Origin: Verticillium longisporum
Taxonomy: Eukaryota; Ascomycota; Sordariomycetes; Glomerellales; Plectosphaerellaceae
DNA: 64,000 nucleotides
NCBI GenBank assembly: GCA_019188255.1
Contig: JAETXT010000007.1
Location: forward strand, 4,464,001 to 4,528,000
Direction of reading: 5' to 3'
The first letter of the stretch is position 1. Each line of letters starts with the position of its first letter. Shown here in pieces: positions 9,904 through 20,064 of the stretch. The notes under the pieces are model-generated. The model searched no databases. It saw only the letters and a program-made list of their open reading frames with translations, and was not told where the DNA came from. Position numbers and translations under genes: made by a program.

Positions 9904-12900
9904 CTAGCGCTCGTCCTCCTCTTCAATACCTTTGCCCTTGTCGTCGTCTCGTCGCCGAGTCCCCGCTCCCGTTACCGTCGGCCGCCGTTTTCGCGCCGAT
10001 GCGCGCCGGGAAGACACACGTCGGAGACTCAGCGGGATCTCTGCCTCGCCCTCCACTGCCGTCTCCAGGCTGTCTGAACGCGCTCGACTGCCCCTGGTCC
10101 AGGTCCTATGCAGGTGTAGGCCTGTGTCTCCGCGCTCTGCTGCAGCCTGCCGGCCAGTGGACAACGCCGTATCGTGTCTTTGTAGTCCATGATCGAGCCT
10201 CTGGGAACCGGCATCTGGCCGGGCCGTGTCTGGCCTGGAGAGCCCCGTATCTGGTTTCTGTTCGACTTCTGCTTTTGCCTGTCCCGTGTCTTGTCTGGCC
10301 AGCCCGGACAGCCCCGTTCCAGGCCTCTTGATCCTTGTCCCCGACCTCCGCGACTCGGTTTTGGCCAGGGACGCGCCTGCCGCCGCGTCGTCTTCATCGA
10401 TCGGTACCTCTCTCGTCTTGACATTCTTCGCATATTCTTTAAACGTCGGCTTCTCCAACATGCCGCTTCTGAACGCGTTGACTCCCACTAGCAACTTTGC
10501 TAATTCCACCAGCTCTTCGAGGTACTCGATAATCTCCATCAGCCCCGCCGCGTTTGCATTCCAGCTGAGGAACTTGTGTTGCGTCACTACTCGCGCCGTG
10601 CGCTCGTCCTCGCTGAGTACCCTCTCGGGACCTTGCATGCTTGCCATGTAATTCCGCATCCCGCCCTTCCTCGCCCCGCCGGCAGCGGTGGCCATCTCGC
10701 TGTGTTGTGCAGCCTTGTCGATGAGAGCCTGCCGGACACGGTTTATGAGGCGTAGCATCGCCAGGCGTGCCGAAGGGATGAATTGCGGCAGCGGCATGCG
10801 CGTCGTCAGCGCCTGGTTCACGACGAAGAGAGCAATGGCGATGGATGCCGCCACGGCGCGACGGTAGGCGTGTACCTCGGCGTTGAGCTCCTCCAGGACC
10901 GAGCTGCCATAGACGCGCCGCAGCTGGAGCATATTGTCCATTCGGTCGACAATCTGGTGCAGAACGTAGATGATCTCTCGATAAATGGGATGCAGCTGCC
11001 GAAAGCTACCCTTGAGTCGTGGCTCTGTCAGGCAGAACGGCAGAAACGTCTCTGCAGCCGATAATGCGCCCTGTGCCTTCTCCCGAGACCGCTCGAAGCG
11101 CTGTTGAACCTTGTCTGAGCGTAACTGAAGATTCTTTGGGTTGTCAACGCCTACGGCGATGGCTGTCTGCATGCTGCTCATCTGCTTGATCGACGTTGAG
11201 AGCGACTCCACCGTCCTGTCGCGAGCTCTGGAGTGGTAAAGAATGAGCTCCACGAGGAGACCAACCGAACAGCCGATGAAGAAGGTCACTAACCGCGTGT
11301 AGAGGTTCACGTGTGACACGGTATTTTCATTGACGGTTGCTATAGATCGTGAGCAGGTCAACGTGGCTGACTTCGGCAGGCGAAACATACTTAGAGCGAC
11401 AGCCGTCATGGAGGATATTGCAACCATGCCCGTCTTGACGTATTTCGTGCCGAGCTGGATGTATACAGATGGCACCACTCCGATGACCAGAATGACAACC
11501 AGGGGCGCTCTGTGGCCGCCACCGGCTACGCAAGCCGCATATCCCATGACACAACCGAACGTGACACCTACCAATCTGAGGATGAAGACGAAAAACGATG
11601 TGCCGATAACGACCTCGAAGATCAGGATGAGTTGTAGGGGCGCCCAGACACCCCGAATGTTCGCGTACCACTCGTACCACGATGGGATGAAGCCCGGCCA
11701 GCTGATGATAAAAAAGGCAATAGCAAGCTTGATCGCATAAATGGCATCGTCTGACCTCTGGAGCGACTCGTAGACGTCGGCCACGCGCGCCCGGATGCGG
11801 CTGACGATGCCTCCCGACGCTGCGGCACGGCGTTTCTCCTTTTTCTTCTTTTTCTTCGCCTCGCCCTTTGCTTTCGGCGGAGTCGGAAAAGGTGGCTTTG
11901 CGTGTTGAAAGCTCGCTTCCAGTACGTTTGGCACACTCTCCACATCAGCTCTCTGTCGCGCGAGAGGCCTGTCGAGCTCCTCAACGGTGCCTTCTTTTTC
12001 CATCCTGCTCTCCTCCTTGGGCGTAGGAATTCGCCCCGACCGGCCCTTCTTGCGCATCGTCTGCGGCAGGACCATGGCATCCCTCTCGCCGCCGGTCGAC
12101 AGCCACTGCCGCCAGCCAAAGTACTCGGGAAAGTGAATGCTCATCCTGTGCCGCCTGTGGCGCTTCTCGACGAGGAGACGAGCGTAGCGCAGCAGCTGCA
12201 GCATGTGCACGGCCGACTGCCGCAGGCCCAGCAGGAAGAACGATACGAGAAACGTCTCCATGCGGGGCATGATATCGGCCTCGCCGTTCTTGGTCGTGGT
12301 GGCGCGCTCGAGCTCCTCCGTGGAGCAAAAGTCGTAGATGGCAATGGCGTCCATGAAGGCGTCAATGTGGATGTCCATCTCTTCGAGAATGATCCTCTTG
12401 GGCGTCGGCATGCCCGTCTTCAGCTTCGGGAGGCCGTAGCAATATGCTAGGCTCGTCGTCACCGTCAGGGCGGCCTGCCGCAGCGCCGCGGTAAAGTCCT
12501 TGGTCGGCAGCTGGATGCGCTTGATGATGGCCACGAGAACCTCGGGATCGCCTGCTTCCAGCTCGCGCAGTGGCTTGACGGATTCCAATGCGTCGAGAGG
12601 ATCTTCCTCGGTCAGCGTCGTCGGGTTTCTGAACTTTCTGGGGCCCAGAAGCTCTTCGAGGGCCGAGGCGCGCTGGAGCGGCCGCACGAATGCATCCTCG
12701 TCCTCGGTGTCGGTGGCATCGTCGGGTTCGCCGTCGCCCAGGAGGACGAATTTGTTCTCGCATGCGCCTATCAGCATGACGGCATTGTGTACGAGACCGG
12801 GCATGGCTTTCGTGGTGATGGGCTTAAGGCTGGAGGGCGGCAGGGGACCGATGGCAATCTCGAGGTTGACCTCGGACTGGCCGGCGCGGCAGCGCTGCAG

Positions 12901-13848
12901 GCCTGACCGCAGCGCAGCTTTGCTAGCCGTCAGCGCGGCCAGGTTGATGTGTTGCGCCGGGGCGCTGATGACGGGCGCTCTCGATCCGGGTGTGGACAAG
13001 GGGTTCCGTAATCCGGACCAAAGATGGTGATACCAGGGGCGTTCGGCGCTTGAATCACCTTCTGTTTTCGCGGTGCCGGCTGTGTTCGGCGGGGCTTCGA
13101 CCGGCTGGTCGCTCTGGGGTTCGTCCGGGCCATCCCCGGGGCTGAGGAACCAGTTTGTAGAGCGCGTCACGGCCAGCGTCGTCTGATCAATGGCATCGAT
13201 GGTGGCGTGGGCGAGGAAGTCGTTGGAGGGCTCCGGGAAGATGGAAAAGTTAATCAAGAAAGTGACCACCATTCCTATCAAGATGGGATACGCGACATAC
13301 GTCACGATGGTGCTCGTCAGCGCCCGCCACGGGCCCATAAGGATGATGGTGGAGGAAGTCAGGTGAAAGAGAACGTAGACGATCAACCTCGGGCTCGACG
13401 AGCGAAGATATCCGTGATGAAAAACGGCGCATAACAGAAAGAGGGCCCGGATGGCGAACGCGGCCTGAAGGTTGTCATCGACGGCCCGGCTCGATAGCCA
13501 GAGGCCGAGCGAGCCCCACGCCGTTCCCATCGTTGCGCCGACAAGGGTCAGGAGTAGTCCCTCGACCATGGCGCCCATTCGCTGGCCCGGGTTGGCGAAG
13601 ACGGTCGTCAAGGGGGCCAGAAAGGTAGTGCCGGGGAAGAGGGCAACAACCTCGGGGATCAGGACAATGATGATGGTGAGGGTCGTCGCTATGGAATACT
13701 TGACGACGCGCCGCCATAGGTTGTTGGTTCGGAGGTTGGTCCATGTTGTAGCGGACCAGGCGCGTGACTTGACAATGCCAGAATGAAGCCATCGTGGTCT
13801 GTGTCCATGTTGAAGTCCTTCGGCAGGCGCCGCCTCGGCTTCAGCCAT
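9904..13848 (-). CDS. Bre4-like multi-spanning membrane protein (ArAE_2 / FUSC-type)
   Basis: A leftward frame of nearly 4 kb ends at TAG 9904-9906. I chose ATG 13848 (MAEAEAAPAEGLQ); the frame is open upstream to 13887 without another ATG. The protein (about 1,297 residues after intron removal) has an N-terminal block of about six membrane segments (YSIATTLTIIIVLIP..., LLLTLVGATMGTAWG..., ILIGMVVTFLINF) with a loop. A long cytoplasmic region with a Lys/Arg-rich patch follows, then a second block of about six segments (FFIISWPGFIPSW..., TFGCVMGYAACVAGG..., FFIGCSVGLLVELIL). The tail is repetitive and rich in DTG/RPDT-like units. This matches the fungal ArAE_2_N + FUSC + ArAE_2 (BRE4) architecture, implicated in brefeldin A sensitivity and possibly organic-anion export. 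A stopless 51-nt intron is very likely at 11390-11340 (GTATGT...CTATAG), joining VALT to TVNENTVSH. The substrate is unknown. Confidence 0.85.
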   Translation of the reverse strand: MAEAEAAPAEGLQHGHRPRWLHSGIVKSRAWSATTWTNLRTNNLWRRVVKYSIATTLTIIIVLIPEVVALFPGTTFLAPLTTVFANPGQRMGAMVEGLLLTLVGATMGTAWGSLGLWLSSRAVDDNLQAAFAIRALFLLCAVFHHGYLRSSSPRLIVYVLFHLTSSTIILMGPWRALTSTIVTYVAYPILIGMVVTFLINFSIFPEPSNDFLAHATIDAIDQTTLAVTRSTNWFLSPGDGPDEPQSDQPVEAPPNTAGTAKTEGDSSAERPWYHHLWSGLRNPLSTPGSRAPVISAPAQHINLAALTASKAALRSGLQRCRAGQSEVNLEIAIGPLPPSSLKPITTKAMPGLVHNAVMLIGACENKFVLLGDGEPDDATDTEDEDAFVRPLQRASALEELLGPRKFRNPTTLTEEDPLDALESVKPLRELEAGDPEVLVAIIKRIQLPTKDFTAALRQAALTVTTSLAYCYGLPKLKTGMPTPKRIILEEMDIHIDAFMDAIAIYDFCSTEELERATTTKNGEADIMPRMETFLVSFFLLGLRQSAVHMLQLLRYARLLVEKRHRRHRMSIHFPEYFGWRQWLSTGGERDAMVLPQTMRKKGRSGRIPTPKEESRMEKEGTVEELDRPLARQRADVESVPNVLEASFQHAKPPFPTPPKAKGEAKKKKKKEKRRAAASGGIVSRIRARVADVYESLQRSDDAIYAIKLAIAFFIISWPGFIPSWYEWYANIRGVWAPLQLILIFEVVIGTSFFVFILRLVGVTFGCVMGYAACVAGGGHRAPLVVILVIGVVPSVYIQLGTKYVKTGMVAISSMTAVALSMFRLPKSATLTCSRSIATVNENTVSHVNLYTRLVTFFIGCSVGLLVELILYHSRARDRTVESLSTSIKQMSSMQTAIAVGVDNPKNLQLRSDKVQQRFERSREKAQGALSAAETFLPFCLTEPRLKGSFRQLHPIYREIIYVLHQIVDRMDNMLQLRRVYGSSVLEELNAEVHAYRRAVAASIAIALFVVNQALTTRMPLPQFIPSARLAMLRLINRVRQALIDKAAQHSEMATAAGGARKGGMRNYMASMQGPERVLSEDERTARVVTQHKFLSWNANAAGLMEIIEYLEELVELAKLLVGVNAFRSGMLEKPTFKEYAKNVKTREVPIDEDDAAAGASLAKTESRRSGTRIKRPGTGLSGLARQDTGQAKAEVEQKPDTGLSRPDTARPDAGSQRLDHGLQRHDTALSTGRQAAAERGDTGLHLHRTWTRGSRARSDSLETAVEGEAEIPLSLRRVSSRRASARKRRPTVTGAGTRRRDDDKGKGIEEEDER

Positions 13849-15163
13849 ATCCGCTGCTGAAATGGCCAACGCTGAAAGTTGAGCCACGGAGGCCAGTGGC
13901 TTCCTACAGACCGTGGATGTGCTTCAGACGGTAACTCGACAGATGCGGTTGTTGGAGACTGAGAATCACGATCCCGAGGTATGCAGATTCGACCCCTTGG
14001 ACTCCATGGCTCGATCTGAATTTGGTGGAAGTCTAAGCCTTGGTGGGATGAAGAATGGGGGCAGGAATATTCGGCGGCGTTGGGCACATGGTTCATGGGC
14101 CGGCAAGAAGATGTCGAATGTTAGGTCGCAAGTGGCAGGCAGACGTGGATCTGGAATGAGGTGAAGTCATCTGCCAAGGTGAGTTCATGTAGCATTGACG
14201 GGGGCGCGCGAGTCGCGTGTTCTGGAAACCGGGTCCGGTTCCGGGGAGTTGATCCAAGGAAGGACCCAGACCCAGAGAGGGTGAGCCTTGGAGGGATTCG
14301 AGGTCAACATGGCCAAGATAAGTGCCCGGCATTAGCGGGTACACCGGGATAGCTGGGTAGCAAGCACTGCGGCCAGATAATACTCTGACATGTGCCGGTC
14401 ATAGGCAACTTAGTGGCAACATGTCAACATGTTGATGAATGCTGCGGTGCTCCCATCTGGATCGACTGAGAGGACGGATATGTCATGCATAAGACATGCT
14501 TGACAGGTCTCATGCAGACGAAGAAGGCTCTGCAGCACCTGCCCAACACGAAAAGCGAGCTGTCCGAGCGAGTTGGACCAAGCTCACAGGTCCATATTGG
14601 GCATTCATCGTTTTCTGCAAGCCCTGGCCTCGACTTGGGTACCGAGAAGATGCCAATCCTTGACTTCTGATACTGATCTTCCTAGGGGAGTAAATGTCCG
14701 CCAGAACGGCTGGGACAATTTTGCTTGTTCAGGCAGCCTGTATGTGCATTCTCCAAGGTACCTTAGGTACATAGTAGGTACCTGGTACCCCACTGGTAGG
14801 TATCTAGCACTGTCCGGGCAGACACAGTGGGGTACAGAGCATCCCTTGGTGCCACTGATCCCGGCACTCAGGTCTTCCGCCTGAACCTGCAGGCACCGTC
14901 GATTGCTCTAGCCGCAGTATAGGTACTCCCACTCCCCCACTTGAACGTGTCCGGGGCGATTAGATAACACCTCGATCTGCTACTGTCAATTCGCTGCCTT
15001 GTTGCGATCGTCTGCCTGCCACCTTTGACTCCTAAATAACAGCACTCTTCAGACTTGACCTTCAGGCAACAGCTTGCCTATTTCTGCCTTTTGTCCGGAT
15101 ATTTCCCCCTGATCGAACACATACATCTGCATCTCAAACCGCTCCAGACAGCTGCCGCCCATC
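13849..15163. promoter_or_regulatory. Divergent intergenic region between the Bre4-like gene and IST1
   Basis: This is about 1.3 kb between two divergent start codons and must carry both promoters. A cluster of GGTACC/TAGGTA units occupies about 14755-14810. A pyrimidine-rich stretch directly precedes the IST1 ATG. I saw no convincing gene in either orientation. Confidence 0.5.
14755..14810. repeat. Cluster of GGTACC/TAGGTA palindromic units
   Basis: Several overlapping copies of GGTACC and TAGGTA occur within about 55 bp, upstream of IST1. The same units recur in other intergenic stretches of this window (about 19.07, 30.77, 31.24, 45.01, 46.7, 47.0, 47.4 and 63.53 kb). Confidence 0.75.
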
Positions 15164-16161
15164 ATGCCTCCCCCTCCTGCGTCCTTAATCGTAAGTGACC
15201 CCGCGTTGATCCCCCGCCACTGCAAATGACGTAGACCCCGCTAACAACGGCAACCCGCGCGTGCGCCATCCAGACCAAACTCAAGGTCCAGCTCAAGCTG
15301 GCCATCGCCCGCCTGCGCATGGTCCAGCAGCGCGACGAGGCCTTGGGCAAGACGCAGCGCCGCGCCATGGCCCAGCTCCTCGAGGTCGGCAAGGTCGAGA
15401 GCGCCCGCATCCGCGTCGAGAACATCATCCGGTCCGACATCACCAACGAGCTGCACGAGCTCCTCGAGTTGTACTGCGAGCTGCTCATCGCCCGCGCCGG
15501 CCTGCTCGAGGGCTCGACGTGCGACCCCGGTCTCGAGGAGGCCATCAAGCGCATCATGTACGCCGAGCCCAAGAAGGAGATCAAGGAGCTGCAGGCCGTG
15601 CGGACGTTGCTCGCCGAAAAGTACGGCAAGGAGTTTGTCATGGCGGCCATGGAGAACGCGGACGGCAAGGTGGCGCCAAACATTGTGAAGAAGCTGAGCG
15701 TGACGCCGCCGCGGGAGGAGCTTGTCGTGGGATACCTCGAGGAGATTGCGCGGGCATACAACGTCGACTGGCCCAAGCGCCAACAGCTCGGCGAGGCGCC
15801 AGACCTGCTCGACGACGAGGACGACAGCGCTGACGGCCCCGGGGAGGATGGCGAAGGTGGTGCAGGCGGCGGTCAGAAGGTTCTTGCGGAGCCGGATCTC
15901 AAGGCCGAGAAGGAGCAGGAGATGCTGAGCAAGGCCACTCCGCCAAGGACGATTGGGGGCCCGAGCAGCCCTTTAACCGTCAATCCGCCTAAAATGACAA
16001 CTGACAACGTCCATCCGCAGGTCAAGGTCAGCTCGCTGAACCTGAAACCGAACCAAAAGATGGCCAACGCACAGAAGAAGACGGACGCCAATGGACCAGG
16101 TGGCGCGGTACCCGACATTGCTGAGCTCGAGAGGAGGTTTGCCGCCTTGAAAAAGCTGTAA
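15164..16161 (+). CDS. ist1: IST1, ESCRT-III associated regulator of Vps4
   Basis: Exon 1 is 15164-15190 (MPPPPASLI) and exon 2 is 15274-16161, with intron 15191-15273 (GTAAGT...CCAG). The product has 304 residues. The N-terminal Ist1 domain is clear: TKLKVQLKLAIARLRMVQQ, ARIRVENIIRSD, LLELYCELLIARAGLL, and AVRTLLAEKYGKEFV. An acidic, disordered linker leads to a C-terminal MIT-interacting motif, DIAELERRFAALKKL, resembling the Ist1 helix that docks on the Vps4 MIT domain. Ist1 acts at endosomes in multivesicular body sorting by regulating Vps4 recruitment and ESCRT-III polymerisation. The length fits the family. Start choice is supported by the splice donor nine codons in and by restoration of the conserved first helix. 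Confidence 0.95.
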
Positions 16162-16824
16162 CGTTGAACATGTCAATGATTGGGTGTTTTCGGTTCAATG
16201 GGCTGGCTCTTGGGTTTGGATGCTTCAGATTTAGCGAGCATGTGTTTTGTTATTCTAGCTTATTGAAGGCTGGCCAAGGACCTGTTTGTCATTGCCAAAT
16301 GGACTGATCTTTGTCTGATGTGACTACCTCTAGCATAGTTGCCAAGACGTGTGCTTTGTATCGCTGTGCTTCAGAATCATTGTTTTCACTCTCAGAACCT
16401 TGGAAAGCACTCCTTGCTTCGGAATAGTACCAAGGCAGGCGTCATTGAAGCATACTACCTGTTGATGCCCATGTGAAAGGAGTTGGTGGCTGATCAACTA
16501 GTCAGCGCTAGTCGTCTATTGTCCTATTGTTCCCTTCAGCCCTCCTGCTGCTCCTTGCATCCGAGCATTGGAACAAAGGCAGGCACGATCAGTTCCCTGC
16601 GTATAAAGAGCAACAGCCAGTGATGCACAACATGATTTGGATTGTAGGTCATTCGGCCCATCGCCAGACAGACATTGGTGGTCTTGTTTCCCATTAGCAC
16701 GCATCGCGAGAGCTCGTCCAACAACGGCGCCGCGAGTTTTCACTCCCCTTGTTGGAATTCCCACGAGGCATCCCCGCCGTGACCATTTCGACCTCAAAGC
16801 AGGAAGAATAATCACGCCGCGGCT
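16162..16824. other. Intergenic region downstream of IST1
   Basis: This is 663 bp with T-rich stretches directly after the IST1 stop, consistent with a 3' UTR and polyadenylation region. The promoter of the next plus-strand ORF follows. A minus-strand frame at 16516-16902 shows no domain and overlaps that ORF. Nothing else is recognisable. Confidence 0.45.
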
Positions 16825-18075
16825 ATGGACGATGGCGATTTGGCCAAGCTCGGACTTCCCGGCCTGGAGTATATCAGACATGCTTCCCAAGGTGATTTCC
16901 AAGATCAGCTACGGCGTCAATTCGAGAATGGGACATCGGACGAAGATGCCATACTAGTGGGCGCGGCCGAGTGGATGGCGGAACAGGTGCCACACCTGAC
17001 TCTCGTCAACCACAAGAGCAACTCTCCCGTTATTCGTAAGTGGTGTAGTTTTCTTGCCAGTCTCGGCTGTCCCAAGAACAAGGTTTTGGATCACTTTACC
17101 CGATCCAAGAAGATCAGAACATGCCGCGGAGACGGCAAACGGGCAACCGAGCCTAGGTTTTGGAACTTCGCGAAGCGGCTCATGGACATCACGTACGATG
17201 GTAAAAGAGCAAGATGCGTCCGAAGGAATAAGCCAGTTTGCCACCCCGTGGTACAAAATGCCTTGGATCAACCTACCACGCCTTCCTGGCAAAATGGTTC
17301 CATTGAGAAAATGAGTTCGAAACTCAAGACAAGCCCCCCGGGTCCCAGCACCTCCCAGGGAACTGCTCTTCCCGAAGTTCAGGGGATCAGCGGGCTCCGT
17401 TCTCGGCCGGGCAAGGCATCCAAGGCTTCAGATCAGAAGAAGGAGATCATTTTCCTCGTCCCGTTCATGCCACCCGCACCAAGGACCGGAGGCTACGACA
17501 AACCGGATGTCGTCGACCACACTCCCTCCGACGAGGGTTCACCACCTCGCAAGCACCAGAAATTGACTGAGCGCCTCCAGGGAGAGGCTCCTCGACAGAC
17601 GAACGAAACGACAAGCCTTCCCCTGGCGAAGACGAAGAAGTCGCAGGCCAAAACGAAGGCAAGAACAATAAACGGCAAAACATGTCTATATGTTTGGAAA
17701 CAAGACCATTGGGGGAACTCATCGGGTCAAGATCGCGACGATAGACGCGAAAGAAAAGCGCAAGCTTCGCGGCACCAACTTTTGCAATCACCAGACCCCC
17801 AAGATACCATCATATGCAGACCTCGTCTCACCTTGATGCGTACACCGAGCCCTGTAAACGATCAGCCGCTCGGAACTGGCCGCCTTTCGCCGCGGTATGG
17901 CGTGATTGACAAGCCCTGCCTGGATGCAGAGCGCAGAGGAGTTTGCACCGGGGCCCCCATTTCGCAAACTGATGAAGAACAAGCCGTGGTTCGAGCGGAT
18001 GTGTTCCTGGATGCGCTGGCCTCCGAGTTTACAGCGAACAAAGGCGGCGACCGTGTGTCGCGGGTCATGGCATGA
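16825..18075 (+). CDS. Orphan hypothetical protein, 416 residues
   Basis: This is a single uninterrupted frame from ATG 16825 to TGA 18073-18075. I do not recognise the family. Residues about 1-120 look folded (LGLPGLEYIRHASQGDF..., AILVGAAEWMAEQVPHL..., VIRKWCSFLASLGCPKNKVL). The rest is Ser/Pro/Lys-rich and probably disordered, with basic patches such as KKSQAKTKARTINGK. There is no signal peptide or membrane segment. It lies downstream of IST1 on the same strand and converges with AP-2 sigma 205 bp away. No intron is evident, unlike most neighbours. It may be a lineage-specific nuclear protein, but a chance frame cannot be excluded; the 1.25-kb uninterrupted length is the main support. Confidence 0.5.
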   Translation: MDDGDLAKLGLPGLEYIRHASQGDFQDQLRRQFENGTSDEDAILVGAAEWMAEQVPHLTLVNHKSNSPVIRKWCSFLASLGCPKNKVLDHFTRSKKIRTCRGDGKRATEPRFWNFAKRLMDITYDGKRARCVRRNKPVCHPVVQNALDQPTTPSWQNGSIEKMSSKLKTSPPGPSTSQGTALPEVQGISGLRSRPGKASKASDQKKEIIFLVPFMPPAPRTGGYDKPDVVDHTPSDEGSPPRKHQKLTERLQGEAPRQTNETTSLPLAKTKKSQAKTKARTINGKTCLYVWKQDHWGNSSGQDRDDRRERKAQASRHQLLQSPDPQDTIICRPRLTLMRTPSPVNDQPLGTGRLSPRYGVIDKPCLDAERRGVCTGAPISQTDEEQAVVRADVFLDALASEFTANKGGDRVSRVMA

Positions 18076-18280
18076 TCCCATGACTACAAGCGAGACACTA
18101 TGCACATAAAAATCCACTGAATCGTGGCATGAAAAGATCTTTTGCCAGGGAGATGGAAACAAGAAATAGACATAGCTCGATTGAACGCCCAACGCCCTCC
18201 CAGTCATGATAAGTTCCATCCTCATTGCAGCCGCCCTGAATGTTTGATGCACCGCATGCTTTCTCCCACCTTTTGCTCGT

Positions 18281-18881
18281 TCACTCCAGCTTGTCCAGGT
18301 GTTCCAGCCGCGTCAACACAACCTGCTTACTCGTCTCCTCGATCTCGCCGGCCAGAAACACCTCGTCGAGAATGGCGTAGACCTTGTAAAAGTTGAAGAC
18401 GAGATCGAGCTCGCACACGTTGCCGAAGAAGGAGTCGAGGACCTCGACGAAGAAGTGGATGGCCTCGAGGTAGGCGAGCTCGTTGTCGTTAGTATCGACG
18501 CAGGCGCAGAAGAAGAGCCCGGCGTAGCCGCGGTAGACGATCTTGTTGTTGCGGTGCTCGACAAAGTTGGACTGGTACTTCTGGTCGCGCGGGGCGACGA
18601 GACGGTGGACCTGGGACGACGAAGATTGTGTCAGAAGTTGGGGGAGCAGATACTCGGGCGACTGTGGGAGGTGGAGGGAGCAAGGCGTACCTCGCCCTTG
18701 AGCTTGATCTTCTCGTCGTCGCTGTATGGGGCGTACCACTTTGCGAGGCGGGTTTTCCCCCTGGAGGAGGGGTGCATGTTAGCGACGGTACGGGACGGGC
18801 GGGAACGGGGCCATGTGGCTAAGAGGGGGTCGGAGAGCGAGGAACGTACTGTCGGTTCTGGATCAGGATAAAGGACAGCAT
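18281..18881 (-). CDS. aps2: AP-2 complex sigma subunit (small adaptin)
   Basis: Leftward gene with three exons: 18881-18850 ([11 protein letters not shown]), 18760-18691 ([13 protein letters not shown]...KLKGE) and 18610-18281. Introns 18849-18761 (GTACGT...CCAG) and 18690-18611 (GTACGC...CCAG) keep phase. The product is 143 residues, the usual length of sigma2. [41 protein letters not shown] and the ending [22 protein letters not shown] are diagnostic of the AP-2 rather than the AP-1 or AP-3 sigma chain. AP-2 links clathrin to the plasma membrane and binds dileucine cargo during endocytosis; in filamentous fungi it is tied to apical endocytic collars. An odd point is the sequence [13 protein letters not shown], where many homologues have YRRYAGLFFCFCV. 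Confidence 0.96.
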
Positions 18882-20064
18882 CTTCACAGCGGTCCGGCGC
18901 GCATGGGCGGCGCTGTACGTTTCGTCTGGAGCTTCTTCCTGAGGGGGGGCTCGAGAGGTCGTCGCTGGACCCCGAATTGGCTGACCAAGAAGACTGCCCG
19001 TGTTAGCACCGTGCTGGGCGTGCTGTACATAAGGTGTGGGCACCTACGTGAGGTGCCATGTACAAGTACCTAGGTACGTACCGTGTCAGGGGAAAGGGCA
19101 GAACGCTCAGGCAGACGCAGGCACCAACTGATCTGCCGCACTTGACCGCCTTAGGTGGACCTACAAAACCGCGTCGCGTCCCGCCTCTTTTGGACTTTTT
19201 GCTCTCTTTCCTTTCTCCATCTGAGTGCAAGGGCTTTACGCGTATCAGTGAGGATTCGTCCGAGATCGTGTTTTTGCTAGTTGAAAACTATAACTATGAC
19301 CACTCCTAGTTGGCTTCGGCTGGCTAGGGAATTTTTGTAACCCTTCTTCTTCCTCGATGGATGGAAAACTTTCTCTCTCTTTCTCATTGCTCACGCCTAC
19401 GGGCTGGGGTGAAGAGGATGTGTGTGCAACGTGGCTCGCCATCGACATGGCTGCGCTTTTCTCATGATGACTGTAATGTTGATGAGACTGTCTGTGGGCT
19501 GATCCTCCTCAGGGACGCAAAAGTTGTGAGTTGCCTTCGAGGATGGCCTTGCTGATTTGGACACGCTGTTGCCTGTTCGCTGGACCTACCTTGAAGGCTT
19601 GCCCTTGTACAAGCCGCCAACTTTCGCATTTTCAGCCATTTCTCTCACTGGCTTGCTTTTGATGTCTAGGTGCCTTATGAATGCCACCCCGTTGCGAGGC
19701 TAGCAGCCGGCTGCTCATCTCACTTGGCCATCACGTTCCCTAGAAGCTCGAGTGCCATGTTAATCTGAAGAACCCTGCAAGATACGACGGCGACCAACGC
19801 GCAGGCAGTAAACAGGACAAGCAGCATCAAACACAGTCAGGGCACGCCGTATGAAGTCAGTTTCCTCATCTTACAGCATTGATGACACATTCAAAACACA
19901 CTGGGCAAAGAGCTTTTTGCCCAACCCTCTACTAAAAACACATCTGTTGGTATCCGGCCCTCCAAGCTTCCCACGGACGTCATCGACGCCAAAAGACAGG
20001 AGGGCATAGCACTGTCCTCCCTGCCGCCATCTTGCACCACATTGCGTTCCGTCCCCAGCCTGCC
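18882..20064. other. Intergenic region between AP-2 sigma and NMA111
   Basis: This is about 1.2 kb between the AP-2 sigma start and the NMA111 stop (both minus strand). A TACCTAGGTACGTACC palindromic unit lies at 19067-19082. The half next to NMA111 should include its 3' UTR. The remaining short frames have no recognisable domains. Confidence 0.45.

Noticed and set aside
15162..15783. Two long minus-strand frames over IST1
   Set aside because: They are antisense to the conserved Ist1 domain, with no recognisable product.
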